Origin: JBOHUC01 sp050733935
Lineage (GTDB): Bacteria; Eisenbacteria; RBG-16-71-46; DASYSL01
NCBI GenBank assembly: GCA_050733935.1
Contig: JBOHUC010000130.1
Coordinates: forward strand, 1 to 51,437
Length of the DNA stretch: 51,437 nt
Direction: 5' to 3'
The notes beneath the pieces are model-generated. The model had not been told where the DNA came from. It searched no databases and saw only the letters and a list, made by a program, of their open reading frames with translations. Positions 31,347-40,176 of the stretch are shown here, one piece after another. The position numbers and the translations under genes are program-made. Within the stretch, counting starts at the first letter, position 1, and every line of letters starts with the position of its first letter.

Positions 31347-32772
31347 GCGCCACGTCCCCGGTCCGTGGCCGCCCCTTGCGCACGTCGGTCCGTTTCCCGG
31401 CGACTACGATCCGCCCGGACCCCTCGTGCTCACGGTCCTGCTTCCGCTCCTGGGTGCGATCGTCACGCTCATCCTGCCGTCGAAGTGGGCGCGGATCGCC
31501 GCGCGCGTCGGGGCGCTGTGGACGATGCCGGGCGCGTTCTTCCTCATCGCGGCCGTGTGGTTCGGCGGCTCGGGACAGGCGGGGGACGTGCGATGGCTCG
31601 AGCGCCTGCCGGGCGGCGGCGGGCTCGTGCTCTCGATCTGGAATCTCGTTCCCGCGCTCGCGTTCGGATTGACCGCGCCGATCGCGCTCCTCCTTCCCGA
31701 GTCGCGCGATTGGGAGCCGGCGCGCACGGGATGGCTCCTCTTTTTTGCGGCCGGTTGCCAGTGCGCGCTGCTTGCGGGCGGGCCCGGCGTCGCAGCGCTC
31801 GGCTGGCTCGCGGGGACGTGGGCGCTCTTCTTCCTGCTCGGTCACCAGGACGCGGCTGGACAAGGGGAGCGCGCGGTCGGTCCGTTCGTCGCGCATGCCG
31901 TCGCGTCGACCGCGGTGTTCGTCGCGAGTCTGGCACCTGCGTTCGTGCCGGCGCTCTTCGTCGCGGGTGCGATTCGGATGGGGATCGCGCCTTTTCACGC
32001 GATGCTCGCGCGCACGTTCGAGGTGCTTCCGGTGGGAGCGTTGCTCCTCCTCGGTGTCGGCTTTCTCGCGACCGGCCTGCGCGCGGTGCACGACGGCCTG
32101 CTCGCGATCGCAAGCTTGGGCTCGCCGCTCGACGAGGCGGTCGCGTTCGCGAGTGCCGCCGCAGCGCTCTGGGCGGGTCTTCTCGCCCTCTCGCAGGACG
32201 ACGTGAAACGCCGCCTGGCCGGCTTTCTCTCGGCCCAGGCCGCCGTGTGGTGCGGACTCCTCGCCGCGCTCGAGCCGGACCGCGGGCGCGCGGTTGTCGG
32301 AAGCTGGGCGCTCGTCACGCTGCTCGCGCTCCTTGCGCTCGTCGTGGGTTACGCGCAGCTCTGGGCGTTCACGCGCACCAGTGACTTGCGCGCGTACGGC
32401 GGACTCGCGCGGCACGCGTTCCTGCGCTCCGTGCTCCTCGTGCTCGCGCTCTCGGCGTTCGTGCTCGCGCCACTCCTCGCGGCGCGCGGGCTTCCGCTCG
32501 GTGCGCTCGCGGGGGTGGTGTACGAGCGGCCGATCGTCGGGACGGCTCTCGTCCTCGGATGGGCGTTCGGCCTCTTAGGGATCGGCCTTGCGGTGTATCG
32601 CACGATCCGCGGAACGCCGCCGAGCCCGGTCGCGGCGCCCGAGCTCTCCGTGCGCGAGTGGGTGTTCGTGGCTTCGCTCGCGGCTCTCCTCTTCTATCTC
32701 GCGGAGCTGCGCGCGCCGCTCGGCGGCCTCGGTGGCCTCTGGCCGGTCCTTCTTGCGGGAGCGGTGCCGTGA
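31330..32772 (+). CDS. NuoM/MrpD-like antiporter-type membrane protein, degenerate
   Basis: 480 residues, about 13 helices. Family marks: GIAPFHAMLARTFEVLPVGALLLL (where NuoM has PFHTWLPDAHxEAPT), DDVKRRLAGFLSAQAAVWCGLL (NuoM: DxKRLLAYSSISHMGF) and YGGLARHAFLRSVLLVLALS (the GGLA region). The proton-relay residues look altered: the helix-5 Glu is missing from LGWLAGTWALFFLLG, and the helix-7 Lys (FKxPLFPFH) is Arg (GAIRMGIAPFH). No quinone or metal site is expected in this subunit. GTG 31330 is the only in-frame start near the upstream stop and coincides with a 17-bp duplication. It overlaps the next gene by 4 bases. Confidence 0.7.
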   Translation: MIPDPTRHVPGPWPPLAHVGPFPGDYDPPGPLVLTVLLPLLGAIVTLILPSKWARIAARVGALWTMPGAFFLIAAVWFGGSGQAGDVRWLERLPGGGGLVLSIWNLVPALAFGLTAPIALLLPESRDWEPARTGWLLFFAAGCQCALLAGGPGVAALGWLAGTWALFFLLGHQDAAGQGERAVGPFVAHAVASTAVFVASLAPAFVPALFVAGAIRMGIAPFHAMLARTFEVLPVGALLLLGVGFLATGLRAVHDGLLAIASLGSPLDEAVAFASAAAALWAGLLALSQDDVKRRLAGFLSAQAAVWCGLLAALEPDRGRAVVGSWALVTLLALLALVVGYAQLWAFTRTSDLRAYGGLARHAFLRSVLLVLALSAFVLAPLLAARGLPLGALAGVVYERPIVGTALVLGWAFGLLGIGLAVYRTIRGTPPSPVAAPELSVREWVFVASLAALLFYLAELRAPLGGLGGLWPVLLAGAVP

Positions 32773-34160
32773 TCGCGCGTGCGCTCGACCGCTCGGCGAC
32801 GATCGCGACGGCCCTCCTCGGCACGGCCCTCCTCGTGCTCGCCGTGCGCGGCGCGGTCACGCCCGCTCCCCCGATCGCGCTCGATGCGTCCGGGACCTGG
32901 GCCGACGACGGCTGGTCGCGCGGCGCGCGCGGCGCCCTCCTGTTCGCGACCGGACTTGCGGTTCTCGGGCTCGTGCGTGTGGCCGGGCCGCGCCGGCTGC
33001 TGGCGGCCGCGGTCCTGTCGCTCGCGGCGCTCGCGTTCGCGGTCTCGGCGGCGGCGCTCGATCTCACCGGGCTCTGGGCGGGGATCGCGTTTGCGACCGC
33101 ACTCTCGCCGCTCGCGGTCGTTGCGGCCGATCCGCGCCGCACGGCCGCGCGCCACGCGCTCGCGGTGGCACTCCTCGGGGGGCTCGCGACGGGAGTGCTG
33201 GCGGTCGCGTTTCTCACCCTCACGGCACTCGCCGGCTCGACGCATTCGCTCGAGATTGGCTTTCTGGTGGCGCGGCTCGAAGACGCCTCGCCGCTTGCGC
33301 TCACCGCGGTGCGCGCAACGGCGGTCGCGGTCGCAATGCTCGCGGCGTGGGCGCCGTTTCATCTTGGGCTGCCGGAGCTCTGGGGCGAGGGCTCCGCCCC
33401 GCTTGCGGGATGGCTCGCGGTCGTGTGGCCGTGGGCGGGCTGGAGCGTGATCGTCCGGCTCTCGAACGGTCTCTTCCCGGCGCTCGAGGACTGGGGGCTC
33501 GACGGTGCGACCGCGGTGAGCCTCTTCCTCGTGCTCGGGGCGATCGTGCCCGCCTCGGCCGCGCTCGCGGAACAGCGCGCGGGAAGAATGCTGGCACTCC
33601 TCGGCGCGGGCACGCTGTCCGAGCTCCTGCTCGCGGTCCACACGCAGGGGATCGCGGCCGCGAGTGTCGCGGGAGGACTCTGGGGCTACGCGCTCGCCTG
33701 GGTCTGCGGCTCGGCCGCACTCGCGGGCGCGCGCGGGCGTGCGGGCAGCGATGCGATTGCCGATCTCTCGGGCCTCGCGCGGCGCGTGCCGCGCACGAGT
33801 CTTGCGCTCGCGGCCGCCGTCCTCCTGTGGGCGGGACTGCCCGGAACGTTCTCGCTCGCCGTGCGCTGGCAGCTCTGGCAGGAGGCGATCGCACCGGATG
33901 CGGGCGCCTCGCCGTTTGCGCTCTTCACGGTCGCGGTCGGGGGGCTCTTGCGGGTTCTCGTCGCCGCACGGCTCCTCCAGGTGCTCTACTTCCGCGCGCC
34001 GGCCGCCGACGCCGCGATCCGTCCCGTGCTTCCGGGCGCGCGCGTGCGCTGGGCGATCGTGTTCGTGGTGGCACTTGCGCTCGAGTTCGCGCTCGGTCTC
34101 GGGCCCGAAGTCTGGCGTGCACCGCTCGTCGCACCGGGACCCGTGTTGCGCGGAGGCTGA
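32769..34160 (+). CDS. NuoN-like antiporter-type membrane protein, degenerate
   Basis: 463 residues, about 13 helices. NuoN marks: AAWAPFHLGLPELWGEGSAP (NuoN: VPFHMWAPDVYEGAPT) and DLSGLARRVPRTSLALAAAV followed by AGLPGTFSLAVRWQLW (NuoN: GLxxRxPxLALxxxxxxxSLAGIPxxxGFxGKF). Key charges are changed: helix-5 Glu to Ala (LWAGIAFATALSPLAVV), helix-7 Lys to Leu (AMLAAWAPFH), the next Lys to Trp (VVWPWAGW), and GK to VR. This suggests a structural or non-pumping role. It ends the cluster; 58 bases later the ccsA-like gene begins. GTG start overlapping the previous stop. Confidence 0.7.
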   Translation: MIARALDRSATIATALLGTALLVLAVRGAVTPAPPIALDASGTWADDGWSRGARGALLFATGLAVLGLVRVAGPRRLLAAAVLSLAALAFAVSAAALDLTGLWAGIAFATALSPLAVVAADPRRTAARHALAVALLGGLATGVLAVAFLTLTALAGSTHSLEIGFLVARLEDASPLALTAVRATAVAVAMLAAWAPFHLGLPELWGEGSAPLAGWLAVVWPWAGWSVIVRLSNGLFPALEDWGLDGATAVSLFLVLGAIVPASAALAEQRAGRMLALLGAGTLSELLLAVHTQGIAAASVAGGLWGYALAWVCGSAALAGARGRAGSDAIADLSGLARRVPRTSLALAAAVLLWAGLPGTFSLAVRWQLWQEAIAPDAGASPFALFTVAVGGLLRVLVAARLLQVLYFRAPAADAAIRPVLPGARVRWAIVFVVALALEFALGLGPEVWRAPLVAPGPVLRGG

Positions 34161-34218
34161 GCCCGCCCGCATACTGCCGGCGTCCGGCCGTCCCGGCCCA
34201 CCCATTCCCGGAGGTTGC

Positions 34219-35052
34219 TTGGAGTCGATCGAAACCCCGCTCGCCATCCTGCGCTGGAGCGGGGTCCTCCTTGCCGGTGCCGCTGCGTTCCTGTTCGTCC
34301 GCGAGTTCGCCGGCCCGCCCCGCAAGCCCACCCGCACGAAGCTCCTCCTGCTCGTCGCCGCGATTGCCGTCTGGACGGTGGCACTCCTCGGGCGCGGGAT
34401 CGAGCTCGGCACCGTCCCGCTCGTGACGAGCTGGGAGGCGCTCTTCTTCTACGCGTGGCTCTTGCTCGTCGTGTTCCTCCTCTTCGTGCGCGAGGAGGCG
34501 CACCGCACGATCGGCGTGTTCCTGGTTCCGCTCGCGGTCACACTCGGCGCGCTCGCAAGCCTCCTCATGGAGCCGCCGGCGCAGGTCAGCACGCTGTTCC
34601 AGAACCGCCTGTTCGCGCTCCACACGGTCACACTCTTCCTCGGTTATTCGGCGCTCTCGATCGCGTTCTGCGCGGGTGTGATGTATCTCCTCCTGTTCGA
34701 CGAGATCGCGCACAAGAAGGTCGGGCGGATGTTCGCGCGCCTGCCGTCGCTCGACGACCTGGACCGGCTCGGCTTCCGCACCGTCACGCTCGGGTTTTCA
34801 CTTTTGACGATCGGGATCCTGGTCGGAATGGCGTGGGCGAAGAGCGAGTGGGGTGTGGCGTGGGTCTGGGAGCCCAAGAGCGTGTGGACGCTTCTCTCGT
34901 GGGGCGTCTATCTCGCATATCTCGTCGCGCGCTCGCGCGCGGGTTGGCAGGGACAGCGCGCGGCCTGGCTTGCGGCCGTTGGATTTGCGTTGAGCATCGT
35001 GACCCTGATCGGGACGAACGCGCTCTTGGGCGCGGGTCGTCACGTGTTCTAG
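34219..35052 (+). CDS. ccsA: cytochrome c assembly protein, CcsA/HemX family
   Basis: 277 residues, eight predicted helices. The tryptophan-rich heme-handling loop reads EWGVAWVWEPKSVWTLLSW (210-228; the usual WDPKE is WEPKS). Conserved His residues sit at 135 (LHTVTLFLGY) and about 275 (GRHVF). CcsA proteins present heme for attachment to cytochrome c; HemX homologues next to hemA tune glutamyl-tRNA reductase. The gene ends 14 bases before hemA, so either role is possible, and a CcsB partner is not in the window. I chose TTG 34219 because GGAGG precedes it by four bases; no ATG or GTG fits. Confidence 0.8.
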   Translation: MESIETPLAILRWSGVLLAGAAAFLFVREFAGPPRKPTRTKLLLLVAAIAVWTVALLGRGIELGTVPLVTSWEALFFYAWLLLVVFLLFVREEAHRTIGVFLVPLAVTLGALASLLMEPPAQVSTLFQNRLFALHTVTLFLGYSALSIAFCAGVMYLLLFDEIAHKKVGRMFARLPSLDDLDRLGFRTVTLGFSLLTIGILVGMAWAKSEWGVAWVWEPKSVWTLLSWGVYLAYLVARSRAGWQGQRAAWLAAVGFALSIVTLIGTNALLGAGRHVF

Positions 35053-35066
35053 GACGGGGGCGCACC

Positions 35067-36386
35067 GTGCCGCACATCCTGGTCGTCGGCCTCTCGCACC
35101 ACACGGCCCCGCTCGACGTGCGCGAGAAGCTCGCGCTCACGCCCGAAGAGACGCCCGATGCGCTCGCGCGCGTCCGGGCGCGCCCCGGCGTGCGCGAAGC
35201 CGCACTCGTCTCGACCTGTAACCGGAGCGAGCTCTACGCCGTGACCGACACCTATCACGGCGGTCGCGAAGAGCTCGAAAAGGGAATCGCCGAGATCGCG
35301 CTCCCGCACGGCGGCGTCTCCGACGAGTACCTGTATCGCCTCGAGGGGGCCGCCGTCGTGCGGCATCTCTTCAGGGTCGCGGGCTCGCTCGATGCGCTCG
35401 TGGTCGGCGAGCCGCAGATCCTGGGACAGGTGAAGGACGCGTTCCGCATGGCGCAGGAGTCGAGTGCCGTCGGTCCGATCGTCGACCGCATGTTCCGCCA
35501 GGCGCTCGAAGTCGGAAAGCGCGTGCGCGCCGAGACCGAGATCGGCGCGTACGCCGTGTCGGTCTCCTACGCCGCGGTCGAGCTCGCGAAAAAGATCTTC
35601 GGATCTCTCACCGGGCGCGCGGCGCTCATCATCGGTGCGGGCGAGACGGGCGAGCTCACGATGCGGCATTTGAGGAACGCCGGCGTCTCGGACCTCCTGG
35701 TCGCAAACCGGACCATTGGAACCGCCGAAGCGCTCGCGGGCGAGCTCGGTGCGCGGCCGCTCCGGCTCGGCGATCTCGAGGAGGCGCTCCGGCAGGTCGA
35801 CATCGTGATCTCCTCGACCGGGGCCGCGGCTCCGATCCTCGACCGGCGCACGGTCGAGCGCACGATGAAGGAGCGCCGCGGACGCCCGCTCTTTCTCATC
35901 GACATTGCGGTCCCGCGCGACATCGATCCCGCGTGCGGATCGGTCTACAACGTGTTCCTGTACAACATCGACGATCTGGGACGCGTGGTCGCGGGCAATC
36001 GCGAGCGCCGCCTCGAGGAAGCCGAGCGCGCGCTCGACATCGTGAATCAGGAGGTCGGGCGCTTCATGCGCTGGTTCGAGGGGCTCGAGACGGTGCCGAC
36101 AATCGTGGCCCTCCGCGAGCGGCTCGAAGCCGTGCGGGACGAGGAGACGGAGAAAATCCTCAAGCGTCTCGAGCATCTCTCCGAGCGGGACCGGAAGCTC
36201 GTCGAACAGTTCGGGGAGACGCTCCTCCACCGCATGCTCCACGGGCCGACCGCACAGCTCCGCCACGTCGGGTCGGGCGAGCGCGGACTCGAGCTCGCGA
36301 GCGCTCTGCGTTATCTCTTCCGACTCGAGGAGGGTCAGGGTGGGGAGCCCGGATCCGAAGACCGGAAAGACGAACGGGGCGGCTGA
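35067..36386 (+). CDS. hemA: glutamyl-tRNA reductase
   Basis: First committed step of C5 tetrapyrrole synthesis: Glu-tRNA(Glu) to glutamate-1-semialdehyde with NADPH. 439 residues. Catalytic domain with GLSHHTAPLDVREK and the nucleophile in STCNRSELY (Cys51); NADPH domain with LIIGAGETGELT and VANRTIGTAEALA; C-terminal dimerisation helices (from about 310, long Glu/Arg-rich helix ending near 410). GTG 35067 with GGACGGGGG upstream. Directly behind the HemX/CcsA-like gene, a common pair. The stop codon lies in the loop of a GC-rich hairpin. HemL and HemB are not in the window. Confidence 0.95.
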   Translation: MPHILVVGLSHHTAPLDVREKLALTPEETPDALARVRARPGVREAALVSTCNRSELYAVTDTYHGGREELEKGIAEIALPHGGVSDEYLYRLEGAAVVRHLFRVAGSLDALVVGEPQILGQVKDAFRMAQESSAVGPIVDRMFRQALEVGKRVRAETEIGAYAVSVSYAAVELAKKIFGSLTGRAALIIGAGETGELTMRHLRNAGVSDLLVANRTIGTAEALAGELGARPLRLGDLEEALRQVDIVISSTGAAAPILDRRTVERTMKERRGRPLFLIDIAVPRDIDPACGSVYNVFLYNIDDLGRVVAGNRERRLEEAERALDIVNQEVGRFMRWFEGLETVPTIVALRERLEAVRDEETEKILKRLEHLSERDRKLVEQFGETLLHRMLHGPTAQLRHVGSGERGLELASALRYLFRLEEGQGGEPGSEDRKDERGG

Positions 36387-36394
36387 GCCGCCCC
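36376..36394 (+). terminator. hairpin enclosing the hemA stop codon
   Basis: GGGGCGGC (36376-36383) pairs with GCCGCCCC (36387-36394); the three-base loop is the TGA stop. No U-tract follows. Probably a transcript-end or stability hairpin. Confidence 0.4.
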
Positions 36395-36428
36395 GCGGGT
36401 CCGCTCGACGCGGACGTGCTTCGATCGA

Positions 36429-36504
36429 TGGTGCGCCGCCTAGGAATCGAACCTAGAACCTAGTGATTAAGAGTCACTTGCTCTGCCAATTGAGCTAGCG
36501 GCGC
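36429..36504 (-). tRNA. tRNA-Lys (anticodon CUU)
   Basis: 76 bases including an encoded CCA end. Acceptor stem GCGCCGC/GCGGCGC, D-arm with AGCTCAATTGGCAGAGC, anticodon loop CTCTTAA with anticodon CTT (plus-strand bases 36469-36471), and T-arm GGTTCGATTCC. All stems pair. Reads AAG, the preferred Lys codon of this GC-rich genome. Confidence 0.95.
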
Positions 36505-36646
36505 GGGGAAAACAGGTTATCTTGCCCGGGTGGAACGGCACGCGGCCGTCGAGCAAGAGGCAACGGGAATCTAAGATCGCGCCCCTTCGGGCGTCAAGGC
36601 GAAAGAGGGAGGGCGGGGTCTGGCACGCACGCGAACGTTCCTCGGT

Positions 36647-37009
36647 GTGTTCCTGCGCTACTGGGTTCCGGTCTTCGCATACGTCACGCTCATCTTCGCC
36701 CTGTCGTCGATCGCGAACCTGCGCCCGCCGATCAGGACGAACTACGCGGACAAGCTCGCGCACCTTGTCGAGTATGCGATTCTGGGGACGCTCCTCGCCC
36801 GGGCGTTCCGAGGATCGCGTGCTTTTCCCTCGGCGATCGCGTGCTCACTGCTCGCGGTCATCACGGGCTTCGCGACCGGCATTGCCGACGAGCTTTTCCA
36901 GGAGCACGTGCCGGGACGGATCTCGAGCGCGCTCGACTTCGTGTTCGATTCGGTGGGCGTGGTTCTGGGACAGCTCCTGTACGCGCTCCTGGCGCGGCAC
37001 GACGATTGA
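36647..37009 (+). CDS. VanZ-like membrane protein
   Basis: 120 residues with four helices: RYWVPVFAYVTLIFALSS, HLVEYAILGTLLARAF, AIACSLLAVITGFATGIADELFQ and DFVFDSVGVVLGQLLYALL. The signature DKLAHLVEYAILG and DELFQEHVPGR matches VanZ-family proteins, small integral membrane proteins of unclear function named after a teicoplanin-resistance accessory gene. The start is uncertain: GTG 36647 lacks a ribosome binding site, while a CTG at 36620 follows GGGAGGGCGGGG and would add nine residues. It lies 39 bases upstream of hisS on the same strand. Confidence 0.8.
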   Translation: MFLRYWVPVFAYVTLIFALSSIANLRPPIRTNYADKLAHLVEYAILGTLLARAFRGSRAFPSAIACSLLAVITGFATGIADELFQEHVPGRISSALDFVFDSVGVVLGQLLYALLARHDD

Positions 37010-37048
37010 GAGGAAGCGGGGACACGTGGACGGAAGCGGGGGATCGCG

Positions 37049-38338
37049 ATGAAGTTCCAGGCGCCGCGCGGCACGCAGGACGTGCTGCCCGACCGGGTCG
37101 AAGGCTGGCAGGCGCTCGAGGATCGCGCACGCGCGATCTCGACCCGCCACGGCTATAAGGAGATCCGGACTCCGCTCTTCGAGGCGACCGAGCTCTTCCT
37201 GCGCGGCGTGGGGGAGACGACCGACATCGTGACCAAGGAGATGTACACGTTCGCCGATCGGAAGGGCCGCTCGCTCACGCTGAGGCCCGAGAACACGGCC
37301 GGAGTCATGCGCGCGCTGGTCGAGCACGGACTCGTCCAGCCCGGGCGCATCCACCGCCTGTGGTATGTCGGTCCCATGTTCCGCTACGACCGCCCGCAGG
37401 CCGGACGCTACCGGCAGTTCTATCAGTGGGGAGCGGAGTGCGTGGGGACTGCGAGCCCCAACGCCGACGTCGAGATCATCCTCCTCCTCGTCGACTACCT
37501 GGCGTCCTTCGGGCTCGCCGACACCGAGGTGCTGCTCAACTCGGTCGGCCACCCGGGATGCCGGCCCGCGTACCAGGAGAAGCTTCGCGCGTACTTGAAG
37601 CCGCATCTCGACACGATGTGTCCGGATTGCAAGGTGCGCTTCGAGAAGAACCCGCTGCGCGTGCTCGATTGCAAGATCCCGCACGACCGGGCGATCGCCG
37701 AAGGCATCCCATCGATTCTCGATTCGCTGTGTGCGGAGTGCCGCGCGCACTTCGATGCCGTGCAGCAGGGGCTCGCGGAACTCGGGGTCAAGTTCACGCT
37801 CGATCCGAGGCTCGTGCGCGGGCTCGACTACTACACGCGCACCGCCTTCGAGGTCCACGACCAGAACCGCAGTGCGCAGTCGGCGCTCGGCGGCGGCGGA
37901 CGTTACGACGGACTCATCGAGGATGTGGGCGGGCCCTCCACGCCGGGGGTGGGCTTCTCGGCCGGGATCGAGCGGATCCTGAGCGCGCTCGAAACGCAGG
38001 GGCGCGTGCCGAAGAGCGCGTCGCGTCTTCTGTATCTGGCGCGTGTCGGTGGCGCCGACGTCGAGCGCGCCGCCCTCGCGCTCGCGCGTTCGCTTCGCAC
38101 GGAGCACGAGGTGAGCTACGACTACGAATCCGGGAAGGGTTTGAAGCACCAGCTCGAGCGCGCGGACAAGCTCTCCGCACGGTTTGCGCTCATTCTGGGC
38201 GAGGACGAGCTCGCGGCCGGGGAGGTCACGGTCAAGGACCTTACGAGCGGAACGCAGGAGCGCGTGCGCACGTCCGAACTTTCAGCCCGTCTCGGGGCCC
38301 GACTCGCAACCCCGCTCGCCCCGGAGGCCGCGCGATGA
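37049..38338 (+). CDS. hisS: histidyl-tRNA synthetase
   Basis: Charges tRNA-His. 429 residues. Class II motifs: motif 1 region with RTPLFEATELF; motif 2 LWYVGPMFRYDRPQAGRYRQ; HisRS-specific LVRGLDYYTRTAFEV; motif 3 GVGFSAGIERIL; C-terminal anticodon-binding domain from about 335. LDPRLVRGLDYY includes the HisA signature. A Cys-rich stretch MCPDCKVRFEKNPLRVLDCK and CAECR (about 190-235) forms the insertion found in many bacterial HisRS. Normal length. Its stop overlaps aspS by 4 bases, a common pair. Confidence 0.96.
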   Translation: MKFQAPRGTQDVLPDRVEGWQALEDRARAISTRHGYKEIRTPLFEATELFLRGVGETTDIVTKEMYTFADRKGRSLTLRPENTAGVMRALVEHGLVQPGRIHRLWYVGPMFRYDRPQAGRYRQFYQWGAECVGTASPNADVEIILLLVDYLASFGLADTEVLLNSVGHPGCRPAYQEKLRAYLKPHLDTMCPDCKVRFEKNPLRVLDCKIPHDRAIAEGIPSILDSLCAECRAHFDAVQQGLAELGVKFTLDPRLVRGLDYYTRTAFEVHDQNRSAQSALGGGGRYDGLIEDVGGPSTPGVGFSAGIERILSALETQGRVPKSASRLLYLARVGGADVERAALALARSLRTEHEVSYDYESGKGLKHQLERADKLSARFALILGEDELAAGEVTVKDLTSGTQERVRTSELSARLGARLATPLAPEAAR

Positions 38339-40176
38339 GCTCCGCCCCGACGCCGCGCGCCGAGAATCTCCCGCCGCTCGAAACGCTCGGCGACTGGGAG
38401 AGGACGCACACGTGCGGCGAGCTCGACGCCGATCACGCGAAGGAAGCCGTCACCCTCATGGGCTGGGTCCATCGCGTGCGCGATCACGGCGGCGTCCTGT
38501 TCGTCGACCTGCGCGACCGCTACGGCCAGACGCAGGTCGTCGTCGCCCCGGGCCAGACGCGCGCGGACGTGGTCGAGAAGGCGCGCCACCTGGGCAGCGA
38601 GTGGGTGGTCGCCGTGCGCGGGGTCGTGGCGCGCCGCCCGGGCGAGGCGGTGAACGCACAGCTCCCGACGGGCGAAATCGAAGTCCACGTCGAGGAGCTT
38701 CGAATCCTCAACTCGGCCGAGACGCCGCCGTTTCCGGTCGCGGACGACATCGACGTCTCCGAGGACCTGCGCCTCAAGTACCGCTACCTCGATCTCCGTC
38801 GGCCCCGGCTCAAGGACACGATTCTCCTGCGGCACAAGGCGGCGCTCGAGACGCGGCTCTACCTGTCGGGGCGTGGCTTCATCGAGATCGAAACGCCGAT
38901 GCTCGTCAAGCCGACGCCCGAAGGCGCGCGCGACTACATCGTGCCGAGCCGGATCCATCACGGAAAGTGGTACGCGCTTCCGCAGTCGCCGCAGATCTAC
39001 AAACAGATCCTCATGGTCTCGGGGTTCGACAAGTATTTCCAGCTCGCACGCTGCCTGCGCGACGAGGACCTGCGCGCGGATCGCCAGCCCGAGCACACGC
39101 AGATCGACCTCGAGATGTCGTTCGTTCGCGAAGAGGACGTGTTCGACGTGGTCGAGGGGCTGTACCGGCACCTGTGGCGCAAGTGCCTCGACGTCGACGT
39201 GCCGATTCCGTTCCCGCGGCTCACGTTCGCGGAAGCGATGGGACGCTTCGGGTCGGACAAGCCCGACCTTCGCTTCGCGCTCGAGCTTTCGGACGTGAGC
39301 GCGGCGGCCGAAGCTTCGGGGGCCGCGTTCCTGCGCCAGGCGGTCGCGAAGGGGGGCCGCGTCATGGGCCTTGCGGCACCCGGACGCGCGCAGCTCTCAC
39401 GCAAGGAGATCGACGCTCTCGAGGACATCGCGAAGCGGAACGGCGCTCCGGGCCTTGCGTGGATGAAGCGCACGGCGGACGGATGGGACGGTGCGTCCGC
39501 AAAGTTCTTCTCGGGCGACCACGCGGGTGCCGGTCAGGAGCTCGTGCGCCTCCTCTCCGCGCAGGCGGGCGATCTCGTGATGCTCGTTGCGGGCGAGTGG
39601 GAGGCCGCGTGCAAGGCGCTCGGTGCGGTGCGTCTCGAGCTCGGCCGTGCCACGCTTGCCGCGACCGGACGGGCGGGGGAATGGCGTTTCCTGTGGGTGC
39701 GCGACTTTCCGCTCTTCGAAGCCGACGGGCACGGCGGGTGGGGACCGAGGCACAATCCGTTCGTGTTCCCGCGGGAGGAGGATCTAGCGTACATCGAGTC
39801 GGATCCCGCGCGCGTGCACGGACGGCTCTACGACGTCGTGCTGAACGGAAACGAGCTCGGCTCGGGCGGCGTGCGCATTCATCGTCCGGACATCCAGGCG
39901 CGCGTGTTCCGCCGCATCGGACTCTCGGCCGCCGAGGCCGAGGAGAAGTTCGGCTTCATGCTCGAGGCGTTCCGCCACGGCGCGCCGCCACACGGCGGCA
40001 TCGGCATGGGTTTCGACCGGATCGTGATGCTCATGGCCGACCGGCCGTCGCTCCGTGACACGATCGCGTTCCCGAAGACCACCTCGGCGGCCTGCCCGAT
40101 GGACGGGTCGCCTGCGGCGGTCGACCCCGAGACGCTGACCGAGCTCAAGCTCCGCTCGCTCTCCGATCGCGGGTAA
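38335..40176 (+). CDS. aspS: aspartyl-tRNA synthetase (bacterial type)
   Basis: Charges tRNA-Asp (possibly also tRNA-Asn). 613 residues: N-terminal OB anticodon-binding domain (about 35-125, with LMGWVHRVRDHGGVLFVDLRD), class II core with motif 2 LARCLRDEDLRADRQPEHTQ, bacterial GAD insertion at about 300-425, and motif 3 GMGFDRIVML. Whether it is discriminating depends on single residues I cannot judge without alignment; no gatCAB gene is in the window. Start ATG within the hisS stop (ATGA). Downstream is a long gene-free stretch. Confidence 0.95.
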   Translation: MSSAPTPRAENLPPLETLGDWERTHTCGELDADHAKEAVTLMGWVHRVRDHGGVLFVDLRDRYGQTQVVVAPGQTRADVVEKARHLGSEWVVAVRGVVARRPGEAVNAQLPTGEIEVHVEELRILNSAETPPFPVADDIDVSEDLRLKYRYLDLRRPRLKDTILLRHKAALETRLYLSGRGFIEIETPMLVKPTPEGARDYIVPSRIHHGKWYALPQSPQIYKQILMVSGFDKYFQLARCLRDEDLRADRQPEHTQIDLEMSFVREEDVFDVVEGLYRHLWRKCLDVDVPIPFPRLTFAEAMGRFGSDKPDLRFALELSDVSAAAEASGAAFLRQAVAKGGRVMGLAAPGRAQLSRKEIDALEDIAKRNGAPGLAWMKRTADGWDGASAKFFSGDHAGAGQELVRLLSAQAGDLVMLVAGEWEAACKALGAVRLELGRATLAATGRAGEWRFLWVRDFPLFEADGHGGWGPRHNPFVFPREEDLAYIESDPARVHGRLYDVVLNGNELGSGGVRIHRPDIQARVFRRIGLSAAEAEEKFGFMLEAFRHGAPPHGGIGMGFDRIVMLMADRPSLRDTIAFPKTTSAACPMDGSPAAVDPETLTELKLRSLSDRG

